Below, piece by piece: positions 7,494-18,704 of a stretch of DNA of 64,000 nucleotides; the stretch's first letter is position 1, and every line of letters starts with the position of its first letter. Origin of the DNA: Labrenzia sp. DG1229 (GTDB taxonomy: Bacteria; Pseudomonadota; Alphaproteobacteria; Rhizobiales; Stappiaceae); the NCBI RefSeq assembly GCF_000521215.1, contig NZ_AYYG01000075.1:1-64000 (forward strand), given 5' to 3'. Under the pieces are notes generated by a model that saw nothing but the letters and a program-made list of their open reading frames with translations, did not search any database and was not told where the DNA came from. The translations under genes and the position numbers were made by a program.

Positions 7494-8708
7494 CTAGATG
7501 TCGAAACCCAGCATCTGGCCAACCGCGAAAACATCCTTGTCACCGCGTCCGCACAGGTTCATCACCAGGATCTGGTCCTTGTCCATCTGTGGCGCCAGCT
7601 TGACGACATGGGCAAGCGCATGAGCAGGTTCGAGTGCCGGAATTATGCCCTCGACGCGGGTCAACATCTGGAAAGCGTCCAGGGCCTCATCATCCATTAC
7701 GGGGACATATTCCACACGGCCAATCTCCTTGAGCCAGGAATGTTCCGGGCCGATGCCGGGATAATCCAGACCCGCCGAAATCGAGTGACCTTCAAAGATT
7801 TGCCCGTCATCGTCCTGCAGAAGATAGGTGCGGTTCCCATGCAAGACACCAGGCTTGCCGGCCGTCAGTGATGCACAATGCTCCTCGCCGGAAAGACCAC
7901 GCCCGCCTGCCTCGACACCGTAGATCCTGACATCCGCGTCATCGAGGAACGGATGGAACAGTCCGATCGCGTTGGAGCCGCCTCCGACCGCAGCAACCAG
8001 CGCGTCAGGAAGACGGCCTTCGGCTTCCATCATCTGTTCCCGCAACTCCTTGCCGATCACCGACTGGAAGTCGCGGACCATTTCCGGATAGGGGTGCGGG
8101 CCGGCTGCCGTTCCGATCAGATAATACGTATCCTCGACATTCGTGACCCAGTCACGCAATGCCTCGTTCATGGCATCCTTGAGCGTGCCTGCACCGGCAG
8201 TCACGGGAACGATTTCGGCACCCAACAGCTTCATGCGAAAAACATTCGGCTTTTGACGCTCGACATCGGTGGCGCCCATATAAACCACGCAAGGCAAGCC
8301 GAAACGGGCACAAACGGTTGCCGTTGCAACACCGTGCTGTCCCGCGCCGGTTTCGGCGATGATGCGCGTCTTGCCCATGCGCTTGGCAAGCAGGATCTGA
8401 CCCAAACAATTGTTGATCTTGTGCGATCCGGTATGGTTCAGCTCGTCGCGCTTGAAATAGATTTTTGCGCCGCCGAGTTCTTCCGTCAGCCGCTCTGCGA
8501 AATACAGCGGTGAAGGCCGGCCGGTGTAGTGCGTATTCAGCGTCTCGATTTCGGCATGAAACGCCGGATCGTTCTTGGCATTCTCGTACTGCTGTTCCAG
8601 ATCGAGAATCAACGGCATCAGCGTCTCAGCGACATAACGGCCGCCGAAAATTCCGAAATGCCCGCGATCGTCCGGACCTGTCCGGATACTGTTCGCCATA
8701 TCGTTCAC
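7494..8708 (-). CDS. trpB: Tryptophan synthase beta chain
   Basis: PLP enzyme that condenses indole with serine to tryptophan in complex with TrpA. The 404-residue protein has [12 protein letters not shown], the PLP lysine in HTGSHKINN (Lys97), [10 protein letters not shown] and the glycine-rich phosphate loop VGGGSNAIG. The start is GTG 8708 because GGAG lies seven bases upstream; ATG 8699 is less well placed. trpF lies 32 bases upstream on the same strand, whereas trpA is separated by two small genes. Confidence 0.97.
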   Translation of the reverse strand: MNDMANSIRTGPDDRGHFGIFGGRYVAETLMPLILDLEQQYENAKNDPAFHAEIETLNTHYTGRPSPLYFAERLTEELGGAKIYFKRDELNHTGSHKINNCLGQILLAKRMGKTRIIAETGAGQHGVATATVCARFGLPCVVYMGATDVERQKPNVFRMKLLGAEIVPVTAGAGTLKDAMNEALRDWVTNVEDTYYLIGTAAGPHPYPEMVRDFQSVIGKELREQMMEAEGRLPDALVAAVGGGSNAIGLFHPFLDDADVRIYGVEAGGRGLSGEEHCASLTAGKPGVLHGNRTYLLQDDDGQIFEGHSISAGLDYPGIGPEHSWLKEIGRVEYVPVMDDEALDAFQMLTRVEGIIPALEPAHALAHVVKLAPQMDKDQILVMNLCGRGDKDVFAVGQMLGFDI

Positions 8709-8740
8709 GCGTTTACTCCTTAAACCGGCAAGTCCGGAAA

Positions 8741-9385
8741 TCAGGCGCTTTTGGCCGCCGCCACAAAAGCGCGAATTCGTTCACTGTCCTTGACGCCCTT
8801 TTCCCGCTCAACACCGGAAGATACATCAACCGCCTTCACGCCGCTTTGCCGAATTGCATCACCTACATTCGCCGGGTCCAGCCCTCCTGAAAGCAGGAAA
8901 GGCTTTTCCAGGTCAAGATCTTTCAGGAGCGTCCAGTCGTAGGACACACCATTGCCTCCTGGTAACTCCGAGTCCTTGGGTGGCTTGGCATCAAACAGGA
9001 TCCAATCCGCTACAATAGAGTAGTACTCAGCGCGTTCCAGATCTTCCCGTTCGCCGACCGACAGGGCCTTCATGACCTTGGTGCCCTGCATCACCTTTGC
9101 CGCCGCAAGAGCCTCCGGCGCTTCCGAGCCATGAAACTGGATCATATCCGGGTTTACGAGTTCCCTGATCCGCGACAATCCGTCCGGGTCCATATTCACG
9201 GTTACCGCAACGATCTCTGCTTTGCCGCGCGCCATATCCGCCAACTTGCAGGCCTTGCTCAACGAGACATGGCGCGGGCTTTTCGGAAAAAACATCAACC
9301 CGACCATGTCCGCGCCGGCATCGAGCGCGGCTTCCATGGTCTCTTCTGTCGACAGACCGCAGATTTTGACTTGAATATCAGACAT
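8741..9385 (-). CDS. trpF: Phosphoribosylanthranilate isomerase
   Basis: Catalyses the Amadori rearrangement of phosphoribosylanthranilate in tryptophan synthesis. The N-terminal VKICGLS carries the catalytic cysteine, and [19 protein letters not shown] and VDVSSGVE (general-acid aspartate and phosphate site) are all present. At 214 residues it has the standard monofunctional TIM-barrel length. First gene of the minus-strand trpF-trpB block. Confidence 0.96.
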   Translation of the reverse strand: MSDIQVKICGLSTEETMEAALDAGADMVGLMFFPKSPRHVSLSKACKLADMARGKAEIVAVTVNMDPDGLSRIRELVNPDMIQFHGSEAPEALAAAKVMQGTKVMKALSVGEREDLERAEYYSIVADWILFDAKPPKDSELPGGNGVSYDWTLLKDLDLEKPFLLSGGLDPANVGDAIRQSGVKAVDVSSGVEREKGVKDSERIRAFVAAAKSA

Positions 9386-9536
9386 GGGATCGAGGTATCG
9401 CCGGTGCGGAAGAGTTTGTCAAAAGAGGATTTCCGGCTTATTGCGTCGACCCGGTGCCACATCAGACCCAAACAACCTGATCAGCCAGGTGGCAATTATC
9501 CGAAATTCCGCATTTCAGAGCTTGAAGGCAAATTGA

Positions 9537-10313
9537 ATGCTTCACTACCGCCACTCCGGATCGAACGAGCAGAAGTCGATCGTTCTTCTTCACGCAGCGG
9601 GGTTTGACGGGCGAATCTGGACACGGTCCGCAGAGCTGCTTTCCGAGTTCAACTGCATTTGCCCGGACTTACCAGGTCACGGAAAATCCGAAGGCGTACC
9701 CTTCACCGATTTTGACGATGCCAGTGACAGGGTTGCCGAATTGATCCAAAGCCTCGATCACAAACCCGTTCATCTCGCCGGGCTGTCCATGGGCTCCTAT
9801 GTCGGATTCCGGTTGTTGGTTCGCCATCCACATCTCGTGGAAAGTGCCGTCTTCAGCGGTTTTCAACACAATCCCATTCCGGCCTCAGTGTTTATCCGAG
9901 CGATAATGCATGCTTCGACCTGGATGATGAACTCCAAGAGGAACCGCGAAAAGATGGCCAGATCCATGGGCGTATCGGACATAAAGCTTATCAGCCAGAA
10001 GTCCGGACGCTCCAATGCTTCTTCCAGAACGATGCGGAAAATCGGATCTCTGGCGCTCGATTTCGATGCATCGTCAGAGCTCTCGCACGTTGCAACACGC
10101 ACCCTCGTGGTCGCAGGCGAAAAGGAGCATCCAGCCATTCTCGCTTCGCTGTCGGCATTTCAGGCTGCAATGCCGAATTGCACATCCCGGCTTGTCCCCG
10201 GCCTGGGACACGGCTGGATCGCAAACGACAATGAGCTCTTTGCCGAGACACTGCGTGCCTGGACAGAACAGCAGCCATTACCGGACAGACTGGCCGAGAT
10301 TACCCGGGGCTGA
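9537..10313 (+). CDS. Alpha/beta-fold hydrolase
   Basis: A 258-residue alpha/beta hydrolase. The N-terminal strand LLHAAGFDGRIW provides the oxyanion-hole region, the nucleophile elbow is LAGLSMGSYVG (serine near residue 84), and GLGHGWIAND gives the catalytic histidine near the C-terminus. No signal peptide, so cytoplasmic. The substrate cannot be told; the closest general pattern is small-molecule esterases or lactonases. It starts 151 bases from divergent trpF and converges on maeB. Confidence 0.8.
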   Translation: MLHYRHSGSNEQKSIVLLHAAGFDGRIWTRSAELLSEFNCICPDLPGHGKSEGVPFTDFDDASDRVAELIQSLDHKPVHLAGLSMGSYVGFRLLVRHPHLVESAVFSGFQHNPIPASVFIRAIMHASTWMMNSKRNREKMARSMGVSDIKLISQKSGRSNASSRTMRKIGSLALDFDASSELSHVATRTLVVAGEKEHPAILASLSAFQAAMPNCTSRLVPGLGHGWIANDNELFAETLRAWTEQQPLPDRLAEITRG

Positions 10314-10394
10314 CTGACCTGCCACTCTTATGCATCACGTCATCCCGGTACCGGCGGCGATGATCTTTTCGAAATGGACTCGCCGGTCAGCGGG

Positions 10395-12677
10395 TCAGGA
10401 CACGTTGAACGCGGCAATCGCCGCCATGTTGACGATGTCGCTGTCCTTGGCCCCGATCGGCAGGATCTGGATCGACTTGTCGAAGCCGGTCAGAAGTGGG
10501 CCGATGACAGTGGCCCCACCCAGTTCCTGGAGCATCTTGGTGGAAATCGAAGCGGAGTGAAATGCCGGCATGACAAGGACGTTCGCCGGACCTGAAAGAC
10601 GGCAGAACGGGTACGCAGCCATCCGGTCCATATTCAGGGCAACGTCAGCAGCCATGTCTCCGTCATATTCGAAATCCACCCGCCGTCGGTCGAGGATCTT
10701 GACCGCCTCGATGACTTTTTCAGACCGCTCCCCGCGCGGATGACCAAATGTGGAATAGGCCAGCATCGCGATGCGCGGCTCATAGCCGAGTTTGCGCGCA
10801 ACATGGGCAGCTTCTTCCGCGATGTCGGCGAGTTCTTCCGAATTTGGCATATCGATCACCGCCGTGTCGGCGATCAGAACGGTTTTGCCCCGGACAAGCG
10901 CCAATGACACGCCGATGACCCGGTGCCCGGGTTTCGGGTCGATGGTTGCCTTGACCGTATCGAGCGCGACGGAATAGTTCCGCGTAAGACCGGTCACCAT
11001 GGCATCTGCGTCTCCCCGAGCCACCATGATGGCCCCCCAGTAGTTCCTGTCGTTGTTGACCATGCGCTGGCAATCGCGCAGCAGATAACCCTTGCGCTGC
11101 AGGCGGCCATAAAGATATTGCGCATAATCCTCATTCCGGTCCGAGAGACGGGCATTCTGGATGGAAACGCCGGGACGATCGATATCGACGCCCGCCTGAT
11201 CAGCCGTGGAATTGATCTCGTCCTCCCGGCCAATGAGAATCGCTTCGCCAAGACCCTGCGAAGCGAATGCGGCAGCCGCGCGGATGACCGGCTCTTCCTC
11301 ACCTTCGGCGAAGACGACGCGTTTGGGCTGCTGGCGGACCTTGGTGAAAATCCGCTGCAACGTTCCGGCAATCGGGTCGCGCCGGGCGGAAAGCTGGTGC
11401 TTGTAGGCCTCCATGTCGACGATCGGGCGCCTTGCAACACCAGAATCCATTGCTGCCTGGGCAACGGCTGGAGGAATGGCATGGATCAACCGGGGATCGA
11501 ACGGAACGGGGATGATGTATTCCGGACCGAATTTCGGACGGTTGCCACGATAGGCGGCAGCCACCTCGTCGGGCACTTCCTCGCGCGCAAGCTCCGCCAA
11601 TGCGTGAGCGCACGCAACTTTCATCTCGTCGTTGATTGTTGTCGCGTGAACGTCGAGCGCACCGCGAAATATATAGGGAAACCCGAGCACATTGTTGACC
11701 TGGTTCGGATAGTCGGATCGGCCGGTGGCAACAATTGCATCATCACGAACGGCCGCGGCCTCCTCCGGCGTAATTTCCGGATCCGGATTGGCCATCGCAA
11801 AGATAACCGGGTTTGGCGCCATGACGCGCAGCATGTCCGATGTCAGAGCTCCCTTGACCGAAACACCTAAGAAGACATCCGCACCCTTCATTGCATCATA
11901 CAGTGACCGGTCGGACGTCTCGATCGCATGCGCCGATTTCCATTGGTTCATACCCTCGGCACGGCCCTTGTAGATAACACCCTTGGTATCGCATAGCGTG
12001 ACGTTGTCATGGGGAACCCCCATTGCCTTGACAAGTTCGATACAGGCAATGCCTGCCGCCCCGGCGCCGTTGCACACGACCTTCGTTGTCTTCAGATCTC
12101 TCCCCGTGAGGTGCAGCGCATTAAAAAGTCCCGCCGCCGCGATGATCGCCGTACCGTGCTGATCGTCGTGAAAGACCGGAATATCCATCAACTCGCGCAG
12201 ACGCTGCTCGATGATGAAACAGTCGGGCGCCTTGATGTCTTCCAGATTGATGCCACCGAAAGATGGACCTAGGTAGCGCACGGAATTGATGAACTCCTCA
12301 ACGTCCTGGGTCTCGACTTCAAGGTCTATAGAATCCACGTCGGCGAAACGCTTGAACAGAACCGCCTTGCCCTCCATCACGGGTTTGGAGGCAAGTGCGC
12401 CAAGATTGCCCAGACCCAGGATGGCGGTACCGTTGGAGATCACGGCAACCAGATTGCCCTTGGTGGTGTAGTCATACGCCCGGCTCGGATCATCCGCTAT
12501 CGCCAAGACAGGTACCGCCACACCTGGCGAATAAGCCAGTGACAGATCGCGCTGCGTGGCCATCGGCTTGGTCGGTGTGACCTCGAGCTTGCCGGGCCGG
12601 CCCTGCTGGTGAAACTGCAGAGCTTCCTGATCCGTGAAGCTGACACTGGTTTTTGGCGAAGTCTTATCGGTGGACAT
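10395..12677 (-). CDS. maeB: NADP-dependent malic enzyme (MaeB type)
   Basis: Converts malate to pyruvate, CO2 and NADPH. The 760-residue chimera has an N-terminal malic domain ([12 protein letters not shown], then [15 protein letters not shown] and the metal-binding HDDQHGTA), an NAD(P) domain ([11 protein letters not shown]) and a C-terminal phosphotransacetylase-like domain (from about residue 430; [11 protein letters not shown]) that is usually catalytically inactive and regulatory. Start at ATG 12677, with an AGGAGG 12 bases upstream; a longer frame to 12704 would contain that ribosome site inside the gene. Confidence 0.95.
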   Translation of the reverse strand: MSTDKTSPKTSVSFTDQEALQFHQQGRPGKLEVTPTKPMATQRDLSLAYSPGVAVPVLAIADDPSRAYDYTTKGNLVAVISNGTAILGLGNLGALASKPVMEGKAVLFKRFADVDSIDLEVETQDVEEFINSVRYLGPSFGGINLEDIKAPDCFIIEQRLRELMDIPVFHDDQHGTAIIAAAGLFNALHLTGRDLKTTKVVCNGAGAAGIACIELVKAMGVPHDNVTLCDTKGVIYKGRAEGMNQWKSAHAIETSDRSLYDAMKGADVFLGVSVKGALTSDMLRVMAPNPVIFAMANPDPEITPEEAAAVRDDAIVATGRSDYPNQVNNVLGFPYIFRGALDVHATTINDEMKVACAHALAELAREEVPDEVAAAYRGNRPKFGPEYIIPVPFDPRLIHAIPPAVAQAAMDSGVARRPIVDMEAYKHQLSARRDPIAGTLQRIFTKVRQQPKRVVFAEGEEEPVIRAAAAFASQGLGEAILIGREDEINSTADQAGVDIDRPGVSIQNARLSDRNEDYAQYLYGRLQRKGYLLRDCQRMVNNDRNYWGAIMVARGDADAMVTGLTRNYSVALDTVKATIDPKPGHRVIGVSLALVRGKTVLIADTAVIDMPNSEELADIAEEAAHVARKLGYEPRIAMLAYSTFGHPRGERSEKVIEAVKILDRRRVDFEYDGDMAADVALNMDRMAAYPFCRLSGPANVLVMPAFHSASISTKMLQELGGATVIGPLLTGFDKSIQILPIGAKDSDIVNMAAIAAFNVS

Positions 12678-12812
12678 GGCGCGGGTGTTTCCTCCTGGTC
12701 GCACTTCTTATCGAGGCGGGACACCGACCTTATCCCCTGGAAAATGAAGCCTCAAGCCAAGAAGGCATAACCCTTTTGTGGAATGGCGGGCGAGGTTTGA
12801 TACGTATTTGTC

Positions 12813-15530
12813 ATGAGTGGACAGAATGCGCAGAAAACAGCCCCGGCCGATCAAAAAGTGACGCCGATGATGGCCCAGTATATCGAGATAAAGACCGCCA
12901 ATCCGGACAGCCTCCTGTTCTACCGGATGGGTGATTTCTACGAGCTGTTTTTCGAAGACGCGGAAATTGCCTCGCAATCGCTCGGCATCACGCTCACCAA
13001 GCGCGGCAAACACCAGGGAGACGACATCCCGATGTGCGGCGTGCCCGTGCATGCGGCCGATGACTATCTTCAGAAACTGATTGCCAAGGGACATCGGGTA
13101 TCGGTTTGCGAACAGACCGAGGATCCCGCGGAAGCGAAGAAACGCGGCTCCAAATCCGTCGTGCGCCGGGACGTGGTCCGGCTGGTGACGCCCGGAACGC
13201 TGACCGAAGAACGCCTTCTGGACGCCGGCACCAACAATTACCTGATGGCGTTGGCCCGTCTCAAAGGCGGTTCGCTGTCGGGCGATGCGGTCTTCGGGCT
13301 TGCCTGGATCGACATGTCCACCGGTTCATTTCAGCTGTCTGAAACCGACCAGCAAAGACTGGCCGCCGATCTGGCGCAGGTGTCACCCCGCGAACTGATC
13401 CTTGCCGACTCGCTGCTGCAGGAAAGCGAACTCCGACTCGTCGCAGAACAATCCGGCGGTTCCCTGTCACCCGTCCCGCGCGCCTTTTTCGACAGTTCGA
13501 CGGCCAGCGACCGGCTGGCACATTATTTTGGCGTGAAGACCCTTGACGGCTTCGGCACATTCAGCCGGGCGGAACTGTCGGCAGCCGCCGGAATATTGTC
13601 CTATATCGAGCGCACGCAACTGGGCGAACGCCCGCCGCTCGATCCTCCCATGCGCGAGGCGGGCGCCGGACGCATGCTGATCGACCCAGCGACCCGCGCC
13701 AATCTTGAACTGGCCCGCACGCTTTCCGGCGAAAGGCAAGGGTCACTGCTGGCCACCATCGACCGGACCGTGACCGGAGGCGGATCCCGTCTGCTGGCGA
13801 GTCGCCTCGCCGGACCGCTGGTCAATGTCGATGCCATTCATCACCGGCACGATTCGGTTGCGTTTTTCCTCACCAATGAAATCAAGCGTGAGGGATTGCG
13901 CCAGACGTTGAAAGGCGCGCCAGACATGGCTCGCGCTCTTTCCAGAATTGCCCTCAACCGCGGAGGACCACGCGACATTCTCAGTGTCGCCCAGGGTCTG
14001 GCTGCCGCACGCGCCGTACTCGACCAGACCCGGAACGGAGACATTCCGGCAGAAATCGCAACTGCCCGTGCAAGCCTGGAACAGGCACCACACGAGCTGG
14101 GAGCGGAACTTGTCGCCGCGATCAAGGAAGAACCGCCTCTTCTGAAACGGGATGGCGGCTTTGTCGCAACCGGATACAATTCCGATCTCGACGAACTGCG
14201 TTCGCTGCGTGACGAAAGCCGCAAGGTGATCGCCAAACTTCAGGCGGAATACTCGGAAGAACTCGGCCTCAGGTCCCTGAAGATCAAGCACAACAACGTG
14301 CTTGGCTGGTTCATCGAGGCTCCGACCGCCCAAACGGAAAAGCTGACCGCCGATCCGGCAAGGTTCATTCACCGGCAGACAATGGCGGGTGCCATGCGGT
14401 TCACGACCACGGAACTGGCAGATCTGGAATCCAAGATTGCCAGCGCCGGCGAACGGGCATTGGCCATTGAACTGGAAGTCTTCGATCAGCTTGGTCAGGC
14501 GATCATCGAGACAGGCGATGCAATCAAGGCGGCGGCCCATGGTCTGAGCATCCTGGATGTGTCGGCAGCGCTGGCAAAACTCGCGCAGGAGGAAAACTAT
14601 TCCAGACCCGCGATCGACGACAGCCGGGCTTTCGAAATCAAGGGCGGTCGCCACCCGGTCGTCGAGCTGGCGCTCAGGAAAACCGGTGGGGAGAGTTTTG
14701 TCGCGAACGATGCCGACCTCGGACCGGATGCGTCGGAGGAAATCGGCCATATCTGGCTTATCACCGGCCCCAACATGGCAGGTAAGTCGACCTTTCTGCG
14801 GCAAAATGCGCTGATTGCCGTCCTTGCCCAGATGGGGTCCTTCGTTCCCGCACTTGAAGCACATATCGGCGTGGTGGACCGGCTATTTTCGCGTGTCGGA
14901 GCCGCCGACGATCTGGCACGTGGCCGCTCCACCTTCATGGTCGAAATGGTCGAGACCGCCGCCATTCTCAATCAGGCAGGCGACCGGTCACTGGTCATTC
15001 TGGACGAAATCGGCCGCGGCACGGCAACTTTCGATGGCCTGTCGATTGCCTGGGCGACGATCGAACACCTGCATGAAGTCAACAAGTCCAGGGCGCTCTT
15101 TGCGACGCACTATCACGAATTGACGGCGCTGTCTGGCAAGCTCGATCGGCTTTCAAACGCCACCGTGTCCGTCAAGGAATGGAACGGCGAGGTCATTTTC
15201 CTTCATGAAATCGTCCCCGGCGCGGCCGACCGGTCCTATGGCATCCAGGTTGCCAAGCTCGCCGGTCTTCCCGCAATGGTTGTCGAGCGCTCGAAGCAGG
15301 TTCTCGGCCAACTCGAGGAACAGGACCGACGCTCGCCCGCCGAAAGCCTGATTGACGAGTTACCGCTTTTTGCCAATATCACAACCAAGCCTCCCAGCGG
15401 CGCCGATCCTGCAAAACCGGACCCGGTCAGCGAAGCCCTGACGGACCTCGCTCCCGACGACATGACGCCAAGGGAAGCCCTTGAAGCGCTTTACCTGCTC
15501 AAGACGCTGCAGGCGGGTAGTGACGGCTGA
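12813..15530 (+). CDS. mutS: DNA mismatch repair protein MutS
   Basis: Recognises mismatches and short loops and, with MutL, starts strand-directed repair. The 905-residue protein has the mismatch-binding domain ([17 protein letters not shown]; the FYE motif that wedges into the mismatch), the core and clamp, and the ABC-type ATPase with Walker [10 protein letters not shown] (near residue 655), [14 protein letters not shown] and the ATHYHELT switch. The C-terminal tail ends in an acidic-proline stretch. Divergent from maeB. Confidence 0.98.
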   Translation: MSGQNAQKTAPADQKVTPMMAQYIEIKTANPDSLLFYRMGDFYELFFEDAEIASQSLGITLTKRGKHQGDDIPMCGVPVHAADDYLQKLIAKGHRVSVCEQTEDPAEAKKRGSKSVVRRDVVRLVTPGTLTEERLLDAGTNNYLMALARLKGGSLSGDAVFGLAWIDMSTGSFQLSETDQQRLAADLAQVSPRELILADSLLQESELRLVAEQSGGSLSPVPRAFFDSSTASDRLAHYFGVKTLDGFGTFSRAELSAAAGILSYIERTQLGERPPLDPPMREAGAGRMLIDPATRANLELARTLSGERQGSLLATIDRTVTGGGSRLLASRLAGPLVNVDAIHHRHDSVAFFLTNEIKREGLRQTLKGAPDMARALSRIALNRGGPRDILSVAQGLAAARAVLDQTRNGDIPAEIATARASLEQAPHELGAELVAAIKEEPPLLKRDGGFVATGYNSDLDELRSLRDESRKVIAKLQAEYSEELGLRSLKIKHNNVLGWFIEAPTAQTEKLTADPARFIHRQTMAGAMRFTTTELADLESKIASAGERALAIELEVFDQLGQAIIETGDAIKAAAHGLSILDVSAALAKLAQEENYSRPAIDDSRAFEIKGGRHPVVELALRKTGGESFVANDADLGPDASEEIGHIWLITGPNMAGKSTFLRQNALIAVLAQMGSFVPALEAHIGVVDRLFSRVGAADDLARGRSTFMVEMVETAAILNQAGDRSLVILDEIGRGTATFDGLSIAWATIEHLHEVNKSRALFATHYHELTALSGKLDRLSNATVSVKEWNGEVIFLHEIVPGAADRSYGIQVAKLAGLPAMVVERSKQVLGQLEEQDRRSPAESLIDELPLFANITTKPPSGADPAKPDPVSEALTDLAPDDMTPREALEALYLLKTLQAGSDG

Positions 15531-15615
15531 TTGCGCTTTTCGCGTGACCTGACCGGAAAGTCGGATTAGGTTGACACCGCTTCCAAAGCCCCCTCTTAAA
15601 GCGGCCATTCCGATC

Positions 15616-16803
15616 ATGTTTTCTTCTGCGCAGCTCCCTCGACAGGTGCTGTTGATAATGCTGCTGCAGTTCACCAAAAGCCTTGGTGCATCTGCTCTCA
15701 TACCGCTGATGAGCTTTTTCATCGTCGAGGGGCTTGGCTCAAAGCCATGGCAGGTGGGGCTCTATACCGGGCTGGTGATGCCGCTCACCCTGGTTGCCAA
15801 CCGCTGGGCTGGCGAGCGGCTGGATCACGGTTTTCTGGTAAAACGGTTGCTGCTCGTCTCCATATGCGCGTTCATCGTCCTGACAGCACTGCTGACACAG
15901 GTTTCAAGCCTCCTGATGCTGGTGCTGCTCGTCGCGCCGCTGATGGGTCTTGCCAACATGGGGTCGGGCACGATTTTCACCTATGGCCGCATCTACGCCG
16001 AACGCAACGATCTGGATGTCGCGCGGATCAATTCATGGCTTCGCATGACCGTATCCCTTGCCTGGATGATCGGGCCCGCAGCCTCCTTTACGCTGGTTGC
16101 CCAGTACGGCTTTTCGGTCACCTTTTTCTGCGCGTTTGTCGTCGGCCTAGTGTTCCTGATACTTGCATGGCTATCGATACCGGCCGATTTCAGATCGAAC
16201 AGCAAGCCGAAAGTCAAAAACAAGGACGAACCCGTCAACTGGGGCCTTCTGATCGCCGGGCTGACATGTCTCGGCTTCGTCGTCACCAATACGCTGTTCG
16301 TTTCGGCCATGCCGCTGTTTTTCGTTCAGGAAACCGGCCTTCCCGGATCCACGCCCGGACTGTCCCTTTCGGTCAAATGCCTGGTGGAGGTGTTCGTGAT
16401 CTTCGGGTCCGTGCGCCTGGCCGAGCGGATCGGGATCCGTCAGGTTCTTGTGATTGCCTCGGTTCTTGCCGCGACGAGCATGCTGCTGTTCACCCAAGTC
16501 ACCGAACTCTGGCATGTGATTGCCGTTTCCGTGATGGAAGGTGTCTATTACGGCCTGTTTGCAGGCGTATCGATCAGCTTCGTGCAAAGTTTCGCGCCAG
16601 ACCGCCCCGGGCGGGCAACGGCCATTTACATGAACAGCCTGTTTCTGGGCGGCATGATCGGCAGTGTTTCCATGGGCATCATTGCAAGTGCGACCGACTT
16701 CAGGACGGTGCTTTACGTTGCTGCCTGCTCTTCGATCGTGGCGCTGATCGTGCTGATGGCAACATTGCGAATTCAACCCGGCACGACCCAGGAGAGTGCT
16801 TGA
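15616..16803 (+). CDS. Major facilitator superfamily transporter
   Basis: A 395-residue membrane protein with about twelve hydrophobic segments and a short charged central loop (NSKPKVKNKDEPVN), as in MFS carriers. Its overall look (QFTKSLGASALIPLMSFFIVEGLG at the start) recalls the sugar-efflux (Set) or multidrug branches, but the substrate is unknown. ATG 15616 was chosen although it lacks a good ribosome site; a TTG at 15571 in the same frame is the alternative. It follows mutS by less than 100 bases. Confidence 0.85.
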   Translation: MFSSAQLPRQVLLIMLLQFTKSLGASALIPLMSFFIVEGLGSKPWQVGLYTGLVMPLTLVANRWAGERLDHGFLVKRLLLVSICAFIVLTALLTQVSSLLMLVLLVAPLMGLANMGSGTIFTYGRIYAERNDLDVARINSWLRMTVSLAWMIGPAASFTLVAQYGFSVTFFCAFVVGLVFLILAWLSIPADFRSNSKPKVKNKDEPVNWGLLIAGLTCLGFVVTNTLFVSAMPLFFVQETGLPGSTPGLSLSVKCLVEVFVIFGSVRLAERIGIRQVLVIASVLAATSMLLFTQVTELWHVIAVSVMEGVYYGLFAGVSISFVQSFAPDRPGRATAIYMNSLFLGGMIGSVSMGIIASATDFRTVLYVAACSSIVALIVLMATLRIQPGTTQESA

Positions 16804-16805
16804 GG

Positions 16806-17321
16806 TCAGCCCGCCTTCGCCACGGCGAGTGCATTTGCCATGGCGCCGGCAAAGCTTGTCCGGTCGTCCGGATTGAGAAAATTGCCGAGATCGACCGACT
16901 CACCCCGGCTCGTCAGCGTGATTTTCACGACGCCTTCGTCTTCGATGCGCTCAATCGAAAGCCTGACCCAGAACGGGTTGAACCTGAATTCCTGGAAGCG
17001 CTTGCCCGGCCCGACCCTGCGAATGATCAGGTCGTTTCGGGACACAACAACCTCTTCATAGGTTTTCGCGGACCGGTAGTTCATCCGGAATGCGAACCAG
17101 AGCAGGGCGATGTCGAGACCGAAAAACCCGAAGACCGGCCAGGCACCTATGCTCCAGAACAGGATGCCCGCGGCAAAGCTGACCGCGCCGAAACAAAGCA
17201 TCAGGATCATGAAACCGTTCGGGCCCAAGGACCTGTACGGTGTCAAAACAGCCGAGAAAAAAGGACTGTCCATATCCTTCGACCGGACACTAATCTCTGG
17301 TTTCGGATTGTTCTCACTCAT
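16806..17321 (-). CDS. DUF2244 family membrane protein
   Basis: A 171-residue protein with two neighbouring membrane segments (GFMILMLCFGAVSFAAGILF and PVFGFFGLDIALLWF, about residues 35-80) followed by a cytoplasmic beta-rich domain (VVVSRNDLIIRRVGPGKRFQEFRFNP), matching DUF2244 integral membrane proteins of alphaproteobacteria. Function unknown. In these bacteria it is often divergent from nth, as here. A start at ATG 17273 (MDSPFFSAVL) is possible. It converges on the MFS gene with two bases between stops. Confidence 0.8.
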   Translation of the reverse strand: MSENNPKPEISVRSKDMDSPFFSAVLTPYRSLGPNGFMILMLCFGAVSFAAGILFWSIGAWPVFGFFGLDIALLWFAFRMNYRSAKTYEEVVVSRNDLIIRRVGPGKRFQEFRFNPFWVRLSIERIEDEGVVKITLTSRGESVDLGNFLNPDDRTSFAGAMANALAVAKAG

Positions 17322-17343
17322 GAGGTTTGATTATAGAGAGTTC

Positions 17344-18159
17344 ATGACCCAAGCAAAGAGCTCAGCCAAAAGCAAATCACCCAGGCAGACTGCGAAACGG
17401 AAACAGGCGGGAAAAACAACGCCGTCCGTCGACAATCCCGGCAAGGTGCTGAAACGGTCCCGGTACAGCAAGGCCGAGACGTTCGCCATCTTTCAGAGAT
17501 TTCACGCTGACAACCCCGAACCGGAAGGCGAACTCGACTATGTCAATGCCTTCACACTGCTGGTCGCGGTTGTCTTGTCGGCCCAGGCAACGGATGTCGG
17601 TGTCAACCGGGCAACGAAGAACCTCTTCAAGATTGCGGATACACCTGAAAAAATGCTGGCTCTTGGCGAGGACAGGGTCCGGGAAGAGATCCGGACGATC
17701 GGTCTTTACAAGAACAAGGCGAAAAACGTCATCCTCCTGTCCGAACAACTGCTCCGCGACCACCGAGGAGAGGTTCCGGAAAATCGCGAAGCGCTCGAAG
17801 AGTTGCCGGGTGTCGGCCGGAAAACCGCCAATGTTGTGCTGAATATCTATTTTGGTCATCCGACGATCGCCGTCGATACGCACCTGTTCCGCCTCGGTAA
17901 CCGGATTGGAATCGCTCCTGGAAAGACGCCGCTCGACGTCGAAAGGGCCATGGAAAAGGCTGTTCCGGCGGAATATTCCCTGCATGCCCATCACTGGCTG
18001 ATCCTGCATGGACGCTATATCTGCAAGGCACGCAAGCCGGAATGCAGGCGCTGCGTGATCTACGACCTCTGCAAGAGCCGGGAAAAAGAAAAATTCGACG
18101 CGATCCCCGAAATCGCTGTGCGGACCAGAGCGTTGATTAAAAAGGATAAAATCGCTTGA
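17344..18159 (+). CDS. nth: Endonuclease III
   Basis: Bifunctional DNA glycosylase/AP lyase for oxidised pyrimidines. The helix-hairpin-helix LPGVGRKTANVVLN carries the catalytic lysine, followed by the catalytic aspartate in VDTHLFRL. The C-terminus has a C-x6-C-x2-C-x5-C cluster that binds 4Fe-4S. The first 40 residues are a basic, low-complexity extension not found in E. coli Nth. ATG 17344 is assigned; an in-frame ATG at 17320 would overlap the divergent DUF2244 start. Confidence 0.95.
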   Translation: MTQAKSSAKSKSPRQTAKRKQAGKTTPSVDNPGKVLKRSRYSKAETFAIFQRFHADNPEPEGELDYVNAFTLLVAVVLSAQATDVGVNRATKNLFKIADTPEKMLALGEDRVREEIRTIGLYKNKAKNVILLSEQLLRDHRGEVPENREALEELPGVGRKTANVVLNIYFGHPTIAVDTHLFRLGNRIGIAPGKTPLDVERAMEKAVPAEYSLHAHHWLILHGRYICKARKPECRRCVIYDLCKSREKEKFDAIPEIAVRTRALIKKDKIA

Positions 18160-18704
18160 CTGTTACCGCAGAACCGTTCCCGGAAAGCACGCGTCTGACA
18201 TTTCGCCTACCGACGCCAGATGACGCCGATTTTTACCGGTCGCTGATGAATGAACCGGATTACCATCGCTTCATAGCCGATCGGGGCATTCGTTCGGACG
18301 AAGATGCAGTCAGCTACATCGAAGGCAAAACGCTCGTGCATTTTGCAGATCACGGGGTCGGTCTATGGCTGGTGGAACTGAAGGAAACGGGCAGACCGAT
18401 CGGCGCTTGCGGCCTTGTCGTTCGCGATGAGCTGGACCACCCCGACCTCGGCTACGCCTTTCTGCAGGACAGCCGCGGCAAGGGGTATGCGGCTGAAGCT
18501 GCCCGAGCGGTTTTGGCGTATGTTGCGCAGAACATGGATCTACCGCGCCTGTGCGCAATCACCCACACAGAGAATGACAGATCCGCCAGTCTTCTTTTGA
18601 AAATCGGATTTGTTTCAAAAGGTCAGATTTACCTGGCGGCGTATGACGATACGTCCGACTATTTTATCTATGATGTGAAACGGGACCTTTCGGCCGCTGA
18701 GTAA
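18156..18704 (+). CDS. GNAT family N-acetyltransferase (RimJ/RimL-like)
   Basis: A 182-residue acetyltransferase of the Acetyltransf_3 type: N-terminal TRLTFRLPTPDDADFYRSLM, acetyl-CoA loop QDSRGKGYAAEAARAVL and a final ENDRSASLLLKIGF. The substrate is unknown. It starts with TTG overlapping the nth stop (TTGA), with AAGGA nine bases before, so it is translationally coupled to nth. Its stop codon abuts the stop of the convergent irr gene. Confidence 0.82.
   Translation: MTVTAEPFPESTRLTFRLPTPDDADFYRSLMNEPDYHRFIADRGIRSDEDAVSYIEGKTLVHFADHGVGLWLVELKETGRPIGACGLVVRDELDHPDLGYAFLQDSRGKGYAAEAARAVLAYVAQNMDLPRLCAITHTENDRSASLLLKIGFVSKGQIYLAAYDDTSDYFIYDVKRDLSAAE

Noticed and set aside
13743-14864. A 373-codon minus-strand frame inside mutS
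   Set aside because: It covers conserved mutS ATPase and core motifs in the right frame on the other strand and has no recognisable domain of its own.
15747-17330. A 527-codon open frame on the plus strand overlapping the MFS and DUF2244 genes
   Set aside because: It is out of frame with a clear 12-helix membrane protein and rich in arginine, proline and histidine, as expected for a shadow frame in GC-rich DNA.
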